Assembly: GCF_000374805.1 (NCBI RefSeq)
Contig: NZ_KB895337.1
Location: 65,862 to 129,861 of the forward strand
Reading direction: 5' to 3'
From: Chitiniphilus shinanonensis DSM 23277
Lineage (GTDB): Bacteria; Pseudomonadota; Gammaproteobacteria; Burkholderiales; Chitinibacteraceae
DNA length: 64,000 nt
Within the stretch, counting starts at the first letter, position 1. The number at the start of each line of letters is the position of its first letter. Of this stretch, positions 55,577 through 63,638 are shown one piece after another. Both the position numbers and the translations under genes were made by a program. The notes beneath the pieces were generated by a model, which was given only the letters and a program-made list of their open reading frames with translations, was not told where the DNA came from and ran no database searches.

Positions 55577-56239
55577 GTGGAAAAACTGATCAAGATCCTG
55601 ACTTGCTGGGCATTGGCGCTGCTGGTGGTCGGCTGCGCCGCGCCCAAGCAATCCACCATGGACTACACCGCGTTCAAGGCCGCCAAGCCCGCGTCGATCC
55701 TGGTGCTGCCGCCGCTGAACGAATCGCCCGACGTGAACGCCACCTACGCGATGTTGTCGCAGATGACCTTCCCGCTGGCCGAGGCCGGCTACTACGTGCT
55801 GCCGGTGGCGCTGGTCGACGAGACCTTCAAGCAGAACGGTCTGAGCCATGCCGCCGAGATCCACGGCGTATCGCACGACAAGCTGCGGCAGATCTTCGGT
55901 GCGGACGCCGTGCTGTACGTGACCGTGACCAAATACGGTTCCACCTACGTGGTGGTGGACAGCGTCACCGAGGTCGCCGCCAAGGCCACGCTGGTGGATC
56001 TGCGCACCGGCGAAACGCTGTGGACCGGCGCCGGCCATGCCTCCAGCTCGGAACAGAACAGCGGCGGTGGCGGCGGCCTGGTCGGCATGCTGGTGTCGGC
56101 GGCGCTCAAGCAGGTGACCAACCACCTGAGCGACGCGGCCTACGGCTACGCCGGGGTGACCAGCCTGCGCATGCTGTCCGCCGGCGGCCCCAACCGCATC
56201 CTGTACGGCCCGCATTCGCCCAAGTACGGTACCGATTGA
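55577..56239 (+). CDS. DUF799 (GNA1162-type) lipoprotein
   Basis: 220 residues from a GTG start at 55577, one base after the previous stop. Lipoprotein signal LTCWALALLVVGC. PASILVLPPLNESPDVNATYAML (in parts) and GADAVLYVTVTKYGSTYVVV resemble the Neisseria antigen GNA1162, a DUF799 outer-membrane lipoprotein. Together with CsgG-like and DUF4810 partners it probably forms an envelope complex. Confidence 0.88.
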   Translation: MEKLIKILTCWALALLVVGCAAPKQSTMDYTAFKAAKPASILVLPPLNESPDVNATYAMLSQMTFPLAEAGYYVLPVALVDETFKQNGLSHAAEIHGVSHDKLRQIFGADAVLYVTVTKYGSTYVVVDSVTEVAAKATLVDLRTGETLWTGAGHASSSEQNSGGGGGLVGMLVSAALKQVTNHLSDAAYGYAGVTSLRMLSAGGPNRILYGPHSPKYGTD

Positions 56240-56325
56240 ATCGGGGCTAGTCTGGTCGAGACGAGCACTCATGACGACCCAAAGCCACGGGTGCTACCTG
56301 ATGAAAACGGTTCCGGGAGGTTCAC

Positions 56326-56742
56326 ATGTTCCTGACATTGCTGCTGGTCACGCTGGTGGTGGCATCCGTGGTTTCGCTGGTGGTGGCGCTGGTCTTTTCC
56401 AAACCCATCGACAGCATCCTGAAACGGATCATCGCCGATGAAATCAGCGTCGCCTGGCTGAAGTACCTGAAGTTCGCGATTCTGGTCGTCGGGGTCTCGG
56501 CGGGCGTGCGCATTTATGAACTGGAGAAGTACATCACGCCGGAGCGCTGGGACAAGGATGCCCGGATCGTTTTGTTGACGACCGAACGCTGGGTGCTCGA
56601 ACTGTACCGGACGATCATCGAAGCACTGCAAGGCATTGCCTGGCTGCTGCTGGTGTTTTTCGTCTTTGCGTTGATCGCCTACGTGATCGTGCGGATCGCC
56701 GAGCTGCGCCAGGGGGGCACGGCGGGCCAGGCGAAGGTGTGA
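56326..56742 (+). CDS. Hypothetical membrane protein (138 aa)
   Basis: Three hydrophobic segments (residues 2-23 FLTLLLVTLVVASVVSLVVALV, about 46-62 and 103-122) separated by charged loops (ERWDKDARIVLLTTERW). A GGAGG site lies 5 nt before the ATG. No family recognised. It follows the lipoprotein trio after 86 bp and ends before a strong bidirectional terminator. Confidence 0.7.
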   Translation: MFLTLLLVTLVVASVVSLVVALVFSKPIDSILKRIIADEISVAWLKYLKFAILVVGVSAGVRIYELEKYITPERWDKDARIVLLTTERWVLELYRTIIEALQGIAWLLLVFFVFALIAYVIVRIAELRQGGTAGQAKV

Positions 56743-56771
56743 TTCGACATTTGCGCAAATCATCGCGCCCA

Positions 56772-56806
56772 GCAAAAAGCCCCGGCAACACGCCGGGGCT
56801 TTTTGT
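56772..56806. terminator. Bidirectional intrinsic terminator
   Basis: AAAAAGCCCCGGC, loop AACAC, GCCGGGGCTTTTT. It serves the membrane-protein gene on the plus strand and the GH16 gene on the minus strand. Confidence 0.92.
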
Positions 56807-56822
56807 CGTGCAACGAAGCCGG

Positions 56823-58136
56823 TCAGCGCTGGAACACCCGCACCCAGTCCACTTCCATGCGTTGCGGGAACGGCGTGCTGGCGTCGGGGTTGCCGGGCCA
56901 GTTGCCGCCGACGGCCACGTTCAACAGCAGGTGGAAGCGCTGGTTGAACGGCGCGGGGTAGGCGGCGGCGCTGCTGTACCAGTCGGTCTGCTGGCCGTAG
57001 AACTGGCCATCGACGTACCAGCGGATCACTCCCGGCTCCCATTCCACGGCGTAGTCGTGGAAATTGTCGGCCGTGCTGCTGCCCGGCACGGTCGAGAGGG
57101 TCTTGTGCGTATTGTTGGGCCAGGCGCCGCCGTAGTGGATCGTGCCGTAGATCGTGTTGCCGCCGGCGGCCTTGAGGTTGATCGCTTCCATGATGTCGAT
57201 CTCGCCGCTGGCGGCCCAGCCGCCGTAGACCCAGTCGGTGGGCAGCATCCAGAACGCCGGCCACAGGCCCTGGCCGTAGGGCAGCTTCATCCGTGCCTCG
57301 AAGCGGCCGTAGGTCCAGTCGCCCTTGCCCAGCGAGCGCAGGCGGGCCGAGGTGTACTGGCGCGCGCCGTCCGGGCCGGTGTAGTTCTCGCGACGGGCCT
57401 CGATCACCAGCTTGCCGTTCTCGACGCGGGCGTTCTCGCTGCGCGCGGTGTAGTACTGCAATTCGTTGTTGCCGCCGCCCTGGCCGTTGACCTCGAAGCT
57501 CCACTTGGCGGTGTCGATGGCATTGCCGTCGAATTCGTCGTTCCACACCAGGCGCCAGCCCGCCGGCACCGGCACGTTGGGCGTGGGGGTCGGCTGTGGC
57601 GGGGGCGTCGGGGTGGCGGGTTTGGGCGTCGGGGTCGGCGTGACGCAGCCGCCGCTGCCCACCACCTTCCACACGCCCCATTCGCCGGACTGGCCGGGGT
57701 TGTCGCCCTGGGTCCACCACTTGGCTTCGTACACCACGCCCTGATAGGTGACGCGCTGCCCGCCGACATAGGCGGTGCTCGCCGACCACGCCGCCGCGCT
57801 GCTGCTGCAAGCCGGGGTCGGGGTGACGGGCTTGGGCGTCGGAGTGGGTTGAGGCGCGGGTGTCGGCGTGGGGGCCGGGGTGGGGGTCGGCGTGCTGCCG
57901 CACTGGCCGCCGGTCTGCCACAGCGTGGGCGTGGCTTGCGGGTTCCAGCCGGTGCCGACGAAGGCGGTATGGGTGACCAGCGCGGTGTAGGTGGCGCCGG
58001 CGTAGGTGACCGTGTCGCCGGTCTGATAGGTGTTGCCTTCGGCCCAGGCACCACGGCAGGCGGCCTGGGCGGTGCCGGCGCAGGCCGCGATGGCGGCCAC
58101 GGCGACCAATGCCGGGAACGGCAGTCGGTGTTTCAT
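56823..58136 (-). CDS. Secreted GH16 endo-beta-1,3-glucanase with two CBM5/12 modules
   Basis: 437 residues. Signal peptide MKHRLPFPALVAVAAIAACAGTAQA. The first CBM5/12-type chitin-binding module (ACRGAWAEGNTYQTGDTVTY, then WQTGGQC), a Pro/Thr linker, a second module (WSASTAYVGGQRVTYQGVVYEAKWW in parts) and a second Pro/Thr linker lead to a GH16 catalytic domain from about residue 195 (WRLVWNDEFDG). The active site is GEIDIMEAIN (E-I-D-I-M-E), with NFHDYAVEWEPG and LLLNVAVGGNWPG. It probably hydrolyses laminarin-type glucans in fungal or algal walls while held on chitin. Start at 58136 with GAGGAGAG upstream. Confidence 0.93.
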   Translation of the reverse strand: MKHRLPFPALVAVAAIAACAGTAQAACRGAWAEGNTYQTGDTVTYAGATYTALVTHTAFVGTGWNPQATPTLWQTGGQCGSTPTPTPAPTPTPAPQPTPTPKPVTPTPACSSSAAAWSASTAYVGGQRVTYQGVVYEAKWWTQGDNPGQSGEWGVWKVVGSGGCVTPTPTPKPATPTPPPQPTPTPNVPVPAGWRLVWNDEFDGNAIDTAKWSFEVNGQGGGNNELQYYTARSENARVENGKLVIEARRENYTGPDGARQYTSARLRSLGKGDWTYGRFEARMKLPYGQGLWPAFWMLPTDWVYGGWAASGEIDIMEAINLKAAGGNTIYGTIHYGGAWPNNTHKTLSTVPGSSTADNFHDYAVEWEPGVIRWYVDGQFYGQQTDWYSSAAAYPAPFNQRFHLLLNVAVGGNWPGNPDASTPFPQRMEVDWVRVFQR

Positions 58137-58396
58137 TCCACTCTCCTCCAAACTTCTTCTTGGCCGGACCGCGCGGCGGTGGCCGCCTGCGCGTGTGTCG
58201 GTCGCTTTTTGGTTTAGTCGTTGCCGTACCGTTCGCGGGCCGAAATGTATTGCCGTTGATCGGTACGGGCCGCTGGCGATAGCCGGATGTTGTCTCCCGC
58301 ATCACGCCAGCGTGCGCGCATTCATGTCATGCGAATAAGCGAGCGGCAACCGGAAATCTGCCGGGTGGCTGGTTTTGCATGCGCCAACGGTCGAAA

Positions 58397-58410
58397 TGAT
58401 AGCGCTTTCA
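58397..58410. promoter_or_regulatory. LacI/GalR-family operator candidate
   Basis: TGATAGCGCTTTCA is a near-perfect 14-bp palindrome with the central AGCGCT typical of LacI-family sites that control polysaccharide-degrading enzymes (compare CelR-type TGGGAGCGCTCCCA). It lies 261 bp upstream of the GH16 start. No LacI-type regulator is encoded in the window. Confidence 0.55.
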
Positions 58411-58511
58411 AACGTGCCGACGAGCCAGTTTCTGCGTATTGGCCGCTGGCTCGCCCATGGGGGTGGCGCTGGCAATAGTTCCACTCTCGATGGCGCCGAT
58501 CCGCCTTTAAC

Positions 58512-58780
58512 TAGGGCCTGTTCACACTATTTTCGCGGCAGCGCCGGGCAGGAAAACGGTCAGGTACAAGACGTGCGACGCAGGCAATAACGGGTTATTG
58601 CCAAGGAGCACAACGCAGTGGATGACCGTTTTCCTGCTCGGCCCGCAGGGTTCGGGGCATTACCGGCGCGCTGCTGCGTTGCACGCCGCTCACGGTATTC
58701 ATACCGCAGCGCGTCCTGCGCCTTGCCGCACACCGGCACTGCCCCGAACGCTGTCGTGAAAATAGTGTGAACAGGCCCTA
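58512..58780. repeat. Family B element, 269 bp, MITE-like
   Basis: Terminal inverted repeats of 23 bp (TAGGGCCTGTTCACACTATT...) are perfect. Nested inside are further inverted pairs: GCAGGAAAACGGTCA/TGACCGTTTTCCTGC, GGCAATAAC/GTTATTGCC and GTTCGGGGCA/TGCCCCGAAC. It has no coding capacity. Compare the solo palindrome at 38687-38740. Confidence 0.8.
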
Positions 58781-58810
58781 AAACATCGCATAACGACAAG
58801 GAGGTGCGCG

Positions 58811-58987
58811 ATGTCTTCGTTTGCTCTGTATCTGATCGGTGTGGCCGTGGCCATTCTCGGCCTGGGTTATGGGGCCCACCTGGCGGGGCTGCCGACGCAA
58901 TGGATCGTGGTCGGTGGCGTGGTGCTGCTGGGGATCGGTATCCTGGCCGGTGTGTCGCGCACCCGGCTGAAGGATCCGCCGCACTGA
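58811..58987 (+). CDS. Small two-helix membrane protein (58 aa)
   Basis: A very strong AAGGAGGT site 6 nt before the ATG. MSSFALYLIGVAVAILGLGY forms helix 1; a short loop with His is followed by WIVVGGVVLLGIGILAGV as helix 2; the tail is RTRLKDPPH. This is the layout of small inner-membrane stress proteins. No family recognised. It begins 30 bp after the family B element. Confidence 0.75.
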   Translation: MSSFALYLIGVAVAILGLGYGAHLAGLPTQWIVVGGVVLLGIGILAGVSRTRLKDPPH

Positions 58988-59174
58988 GCCGGTATCGCGT
59001 GGAAGGAATGTGCGGGGCGGCGATCCCGCGCCGGGGCCGCAAGGCAATGAGGCGGCGTGGCGAGGGGGCGCCGTCCAGCCGGGGGCGGCGCGAACTGCTA
59101 GGAAGGTAGTGAGTCCGTTCGTCGTACCGGCGCGGATATCATGACGCCGCTCCCGCCCACAACGAGAGAGACCC

Positions 59175-59684
59175 ATGCAAGCTCCTCCCATGCCCGAGAA
59201 CGAGGCGCAGCGCATCCAGGTGCTGCGCAACCTGCTGATCCTCGATTCCCCCGCCGAAGCCCGCTTCGACAACCTGACCCGCGTCGCCGCCACCTTCTTC
59301 CGGGTGCCGATCGCCCTGATCACCCTGATCGATGCCCGACGCCAGTGGTTCAAGTCCGCCTGTGGCCTGCCGCTGGGCGAAACCTCGCGCGAAGTGTCGT
59401 TCTGCGGTCACGCCATCCTGCGTGACGAGGTGATGGTGGTCGAGGACGCGCGCAACGACATCCGCTTCTTCGACAACCCGTTCGTGGTCGGGGCGCCCGG
59501 GGTGCGCTTCTACGCCGGGGCGCCGCTCCGGATGGCCGACGGCAGCAAGGTGGGCACGCTGTGCCTGATCGACAGCGAGCCGCGCACCCTGCAACCGCTG
59601 GAGCTGGAAATGCTGGCGGACCTGGCCAAGCTGGTGGCGGTGGAGTTGCAGCGGCCGCCGCAACAGCTTGGCGTGCCGGCCTAG
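59175..59684 (+). CDS. GAF domain protein
   Basis: 169 residues comprising one GAF domain: RIQVLRNLLILDSPAEARFD at the start, IALITLIDARRQWFKSACGL, VSFCGHAILRDEVMVVEDA, GVRFYAGAPLRMADGSKVGTLCLID (in parts). Such stand-alone GAF proteins resemble the sensory halves of diguanylate cyclases and kinases. No output domain is present and the ligand is unknown. The ATG at 59175 has a GAGAG site upstream. Confidence 0.88.
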   Translation: MQAPPMPENEAQRIQVLRNLLILDSPAEARFDNLTRVAATFFRVPIALITLIDARRQWFKSACGLPLGETSREVSFCGHAILRDEVMVVEDARNDIRFFDNPFVVGAPGVRFYAGAPLRMADGSKVGTLCLIDSEPRTLQPLELEMLADLAKLVAVELQRPPQQLGVPA

Positions 59685-59760
59685 GACGGATCGCTCCCGC
59701 CATCGCAAGACGCCGCGCGCGGGCCCGTCCGGCGTTCCTTGCTCGACGCTTTGCGCCTTG

Positions 59761-59891
59761 GAGCGGCTAACAAAACCCAGCGCAGCGGTCCTGGCGAGAA
59801 GCGCGGAACGCAGACAGTACAAGTAGTACGGCAAGTTTCAGCTCGGCGCCCCCGCGCGACGCAGCCAGCAGGGTTTTGTTGGCCGCTCTCA
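59761..59891 (-). repeat. Family C palindromic element, copy 2
   Basis: GAGCGGCTAACAAAACCC at 59761 and GGGTTTTGTTGGCCGCTC ending at 59888 are terminal inverted repeats (17 of 18 pair), and TCA of the ubiH stop codon (59889-59891) abuts it. Read from the UbiH side, it matches the 52893-53007 copy in the same orientation relative to its upstream gene. Confidence 0.85.
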
Positions 59892-61061
59892 GCGCGCGCC
59901 GTACACCATGCGCTGGGCGAAACCGCGTCGCAGCGGCGCGGCCTGGTCCAGCCCCAGCAGCGCCAGGCTGCGCGCGTGCTTGAGCAGCGGGTTGGGCGAA
60001 TCGAAGATGCCGATCAGGCTGTCGGTGAACGCGGTGACCACGCCGGCATCCTTGCGCCGCAGCCGGGCGTAGCGCGTCAGCGTGGCGTCTTCGCCCACCT
60101 GCGCCGGTGGCACCGCGCCCAGCACGTCGGCCAGGGTGGCGGCATCGCGCAGGCCCAGGTTCAGGCCCTGACCGGCCACCGGGTGCAGCGTCTGCGCGGC
60201 GTTGCCGATCAGCGCCAGTCGCCGCCCGACCACGCGGTCCAGTGTCTTGAGCGCCAGCGGAAAGCTGGCGCGCGCGCCGACGGCGGAAAAGCCGGCCACG
60301 CGCCCGGCGAAGCGCGCGCCCACTTCATCCAGGAATTCCCGGTCCGACAGCGCCAGCCGCGCCTCGGCCTGTTCGGGCGTCTGCGTCCAGACCAGGGTGA
60401 AGTCGTCGCCGCGCGGCAGCAGCGCCAGCGGACCATCGTCGGCGAAGCGCTCGTAGGCGATGTGCTGGTGCGGCTTGACCGGCGTCACCGTTGCCAGCAC
60501 CGCGTGCTGTCGGTACGGCTTCACGGTCTGCACCACGTCGCCCAGCGTGCCGACCAGCTTGCCGCCGTCGGCCAACACCACCAGCCGGCAGGTCAGCGTG
60601 CGCGGGCGGTCCTCGCCGCCAATCGCCAGTTCGGCGAAGCGCGCCAGGCGGCGGATCGCGGTGACCGGGCTGCCCAGGGCGATCCGCGCACTGCTGGCGG
60701 CCAGGCGTTCCAGCGCCAGCGCGGCCAGCCGGTCGTAGCCGACCACGTAGCCCAGCGCGGGCAGTTCCAGCTCGGCGGCGTCCAGTTCGGCGCGGCCCAG
60801 GCTGCCGGCCTGCGAGACGTGCACCTTGGCGATGGCGGTGGCCGCCAGCGCTGTTTCGTCCCACAGCCCCACCCGCGTCAGCGCCTCGCGGCTGGCATAC
60901 GACAGCGCCAGCGCGCGCGGGTCGGCCGAGGTGTCGCGGCGCGCTTCGAGCACCAGCGCCTGGTGGCCCGCCTGGGCCAGCCGCAGCGCCAGCAGCGCGC
61001 CGACCGGGCCGCCGCCGACGATGGCGATGTCGACATGGGTGGGCAGGGTGGAAGTCAGCAT
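59889..61061 (-). CDS. UbiH/UbiF family FAD-dependent hydroxylase
   Basis: A 390-residue monooxygenase of ubiquinone synthesis. FAD motifs: VDIAIVGGGPVGALLALRLA at the N-terminus, VVLADGG in the middle, LALIGNAAQTLHPVAGQGLN and LRDAATLADVL at the C-terminal FAD site. The family spans UbiH, UbiF, UbiI and VisC with different ring positions; the sequence alone does not tell which. It follows pepP (65 bp gap), the pairing seen in E. coli pepP-ubiH. Confidence 0.9.
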   Translation of the reverse strand: MLTSTLPTHVDIAIVGGGPVGALLALRLAQAGHQALVLEARRDTSADPRALALSYASREALTRVGLWDETALAATAIAKVHVSQAGSLGRAELDAAELELPALGYVVGYDRLAALALERLAASSARIALGSPVTAIRRLARFAELAIGGEDRPRTLTCRLVVLADGGKLVGTLGDVVQTVKPYRQHAVLATVTPVKPHQHIAYERFADDGPLALLPRGDDFTLVWTQTPEQAEARLALSDREFLDEVGARFAGRVAGFSAVGARASFPLALKTLDRVVGRRLALIGNAAQTLHPVAGQGLNLGLRDAATLADVLGAVPPAQVGEDATLTRYARLRRKDAGVVTAFTDSLIGIFDSPNPLLKHARSLALLGLDQAAPLRRGFAQRMVYGAR

Positions 61062-61126
61062 GGGCAAATCCGGTGCGATGGCGATCGACGCCGATGGGTT
61101 CGAGAGGTCGCGGGGCGACGCGGGGA

Positions 61127-62434
61127 TCAGGCCTGCCGCTCGGCCATCAGCGCCTCGATCTGGGCCACGGTGCGCGGGCAGGCGTCGGTCAGCACTTCGT
61201 GGCCATCGGCGGTGATCGCCACGTCGTCCTCGATGCGCACGCCGATGTGTTCGAACTCGGCCGGCACGTTGTCGGCCGGGCGGATGTAGAGCCCCGGCTC
61301 GACGGTGAACACCATGCCCGGCTGCAACGGGCGCCACGCGCCGTCCAGCTTGTAGGCGCCGGCGTCGTGCACGTCCAGGCCCAACCAGTGGCCGGTGCGG
61401 TGCATGTAGAACTGGCGGTAGCTTTCCTGTTCCAGCACCGCGTCCAGCGAGCCGGACAGCAGCTTCAGGTCGATCAGCCCTTGCGCCAGCACCTCGACCG
61501 CCGCTTCGTGCATGGCGTTCCACGATGCGCCGGGCCGCGCGTGCGCCATCGCCGCGCGGTGGGCGTCCAGCACCACCTGGTACACCGCCTTCTGTGGGCC
61601 GCTGAAGCGGCCGTTCACCGGGAAGGTGCGGGTGATGTCGCTGGCGTAGCCCTGGTATTCGCAGCCGGCGTCGATCAGCAGCAGGTCGCCGTCCTGCATC
61701 ACGCGGTCGTTTTCCACGTAGTGCAGCACGCAGGCATTGGGGCCGCTGGCGACGATGCTGCTGTAGGCGGGAAAGCGGCTGCCGTGGCGGTAGTACTCGT
61801 GCAGCAGCTCGGCCTCGACCGCGTATTCGGGCATGCCGGGGCGCGCGTTGCGCATGGCGCGGATGTGCGCGCCGGCGTTGATCCGGCCGGCCTCGCGCAT
61901 CAGCGCCAGTTCGTGTTCGTCCTTGAACAGCCGCATCTCGTCGATGTTGCCGCGCACGTCGACGATCTCGCGCGGCGCGGCGAGGCCGGCGCGCCCTTGC
62001 GCGCGCACCGCGTTCAGCCAGCCGGCCACGCGCTGGTCCCACGCGGCGTCGGCGCCGAACGCGGTATGGATGCGCGGCTGGTTGGCCAGCAGCTTGACGA
62101 TCTCCTCGTCGAGCGCCTCGTAGGGGTGGGCCTCGGCAAAGCCGAAACGCTCGGCCGCCGCGGCCGGACCGAAGCGGTAGCCGTCCCAGATCTCGCGTTC
62201 CAGGTTCTTGTCGCGGCAGAACAGCAGCGAACGCTGCTCACCGTCCTCGCCGATCAGCATCACCAGCACCGCCTCGGGCTCGGGAAAGCCGGTCAGGTAG
62301 TAGAAGCCGGAATCGAAACGGTAGGGATAGCCGGTGTCGGCGTTGCGCGCGACTTCCGGCGCGGTGGGCACCACGACCACGCCAGGCGCCAGGCGCGCGG
62401 CGAGTCGGTCGCGACGAGTGGAATACGGTTGCAT
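61127..62434 (-). CDS. pepP: Xaa-Pro aminopeptidase
   Basis: A 435-residue M24B metallopeptidase that removes N-terminal residues before Pro. AMP_N domain at 1-130 (YSTRRDRLAARLAPGVVVV, YLTGFPEPEAVLVM). The catalytic domain has metal ligands in LLLIDAGCEYQGYASDITRT, HRTGHWLGLDVHD, VFTVEPGLYI and HIGVRIEDDV. The start is the ATG at 62434; upstream frames run into repeat sequence. Genomic partner of the ubiH-type gene. Confidence 0.94.
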   Translation of the reverse strand: MQPYSTRRDRLAARLAPGVVVVPTAPEVARNADTGYPYRFDSGFYYLTGFPEPEAVLVMLIGEDGEQRSLLFCRDKNLEREIWDGYRFGPAAAAERFGFAEAHPYEALDEEIVKLLANQPRIHTAFGADAAWDQRVAGWLNAVRAQGRAGLAAPREIVDVRGNIDEMRLFKDEHELALMREAGRINAGAHIRAMRNARPGMPEYAVEAELLHEYYRHGSRFPAYSSIVASGPNACVLHYVENDRVMQDGDLLLIDAGCEYQGYASDITRTFPVNGRFSGPQKAVYQVVLDAHRAAMAHARPGASWNAMHEAAVEVLAQGLIDLKLLSGSLDAVLEQESYRQFYMHRTGHWLGLDVHDAGAYKLDGAWRPLQPGMVFTVEPGLYIRPADNVPAEFEHIGVRIEDDVAITADGHEVLTDACPRTVAQIEALMAERQA

Positions 62435-62768
62435 GCGGGCTCCCGGTGACGCGCCCGGCGGGGCGCATGATTGCCCGTGATTATAAGGGGGCGCGGTGCG
62501 CACCAGGGAAGGGAGGAGAGGGAAGAGGGAAGAGCACTCCCAACCCCACACCTTGAACCACAGAGGGCACGGAGAGCACAGAGATCCACAGAGAAAACCG
62601 GAAAAGAGGAGTGGCATGCTTTGTGCGCTTTTCCTGTTTGATCGGGCACCGCGGGGAATGCCGACGCACCTCTCTCTTCCTTTGGCTTTCTCTGTGAAAC
62701 TCCGTGTTCTCTGTGCCCTCTGTGGTTCAAGATGTGGGGTTGGGTTTTACCCTTCCCCCTTCCCAGAA
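62435..62768. repeat. Family A element copy 4 with a nested CACAGAG palindrome
   Basis: This 334-bp gap holds no gene. The outer arms are homopurine at 62505-62531 and pyrimidine at 62750-62764. Inside, 62539-62595 (CCCAACCCCACACCTTGAAC...) and 62688-62744 are long inverted repeats of about 57 bp with a handful of mismatches, built of CACAGAG/CACGGAG units. About 90 bp separate them. It would fold into a very long hairpin. Confidence 0.8.
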
Positions 62769-63635
62769 TCATTTCAGGCGATAGAACCGCCGTGTCTCCT
62801 CGACGCCATCGGCGTAGCGTTCCAGCTTGTCGCCGACCACCTGGTCGATCTTGTTCAGCCGTTCCGCCGGGGTGGGGTGGGTGCTGAACATCAGTTGCAC
62901 CGTGCTGTCGGACGGGTTGATCTCGCCCAGGGTCTGCAACACCGATACCAGCGAGTACGGGTTGTAGCCGGCGCGGGCGGCCAGCACCATGCCGCGCACG
63001 TCGGCTTCGTACTCGTCGTCCTTGTCCAGGCCGCGCACGAACACTTCGGACATGCCGGAGATCGCGTTGGCGCCCAACTGGCGTGCGTTGCCCTGCTTGT
63101 ACGAGGTGAAGCCTTGCAACGCGCTGCCCAGCGCCTCGCGGCCCTTGCCGGACTGGATAGCGCGGATCTGGTGGTGCAGCAGCACGTGGTTGATCTCGTG
63201 CGCCAGCACGCCGGCCAGTTCGCTCTCGTTGCGCAGTTCGCGGTACAGCCCGCGGGTGATCAGGATCACGCCGCCGGGGGTGGCGAAGCTGTTGACGTTG
63301 GGCGAATCGATCACGCCGAAGCGCCAGTTCAGCCCCGGCGAGTCGGAGCGGCTGGCCAGCCACTGGCCCACCTGATTCACGTAGCGTTGCAGCTCGGCAT
63401 CCTTCACCAGCGGCGCGGCGCCCAGCAGGTTGGCGGCCAGGCCGTCGCCGATGGTGGCTTCCTCCTGCGGGCCGATGGTGCGGTTGGCGTCCACGGTGTT
63501 CTGGATCACGCCGCCCACGGCGTTCACCAGGTCGGGGTTCTCGTTGAGCTTGTCGACGATCTTGCCCAGATCCAGCGCCTGCGCGGGCAGCGCGGCCGCC
63601 AGGGCCAGGGCGCACAACAGTTTGCTTGCTTTCAT
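62769..63635 (-). CDS. M48 family periplasmic metalloprotease
   Basis: 288 residues with signal peptide MKASKLLCALALAAALPAQA. Zinc motif VLAHEINHVLLHHQ (HExxH) and third ligand Glu in DDEYEADVRG, plus STHPTPAERLNKI, as in the LoiP/BepA class of outer-membrane quality-control proteases. It has no TPR region, so it is closer to LoiP (YggG). A small SH3-like gene lies directly upstream. Confidence 0.9.
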   Translation of the reverse strand: MKASKLLCALALAAALPAQALDLGKIVDKLNENPDLVNAVGGVIQNTVDANRTIGPQEEATIGDGLAANLLGAAPLVKDAELQRYVNQVGQWLASRSDSPGLNWRFGVIDSPNVNSFATPGGVILITRGLYRELRNESELAGVLAHEINHVLLHHQIRAIQSGKGREALGSALQGFTSYKQGNARQLGANAISGMSEVFVRGLDKDDEYEADVRGMVLAARAGYNPYSLVSVLQTLGEINPSDSTVQLMFSTHPTPAERLNKIDQVVGDKLERYADGVEETRRFYRLK

Positions 63636-63638
63636 GAC

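Larger units (their letters stand above)
58137..58810. other. 674-bp gap: GH16 control region and family B element
   Basis: No convincing gene is seen. The part next to GH16 (58137-58500) is moderately A/T-rich and holds the LacI-type operator at 58397-58410. The rest is mostly the 269-bp family B element (58512-58780), followed by 30 bp leading into the small membrane-protein gene. Confidence 0.6.

Noticed and set aside
57560-57910. Short tandem repeats GGTCGG/GGCGTC, possible CRISPR or microsatellite
   Set aside because: They are codons of the Pro/Thr linkers of the GH16 protein; no spacers.
59139-59834. Minus-strand frame starting MPYYLYCLRSALLARTA
   Set aside because: Its start lies in the family C repeat and the rest is antisense to the GAF gene; a similar peptide appears wherever the repeat occurs.
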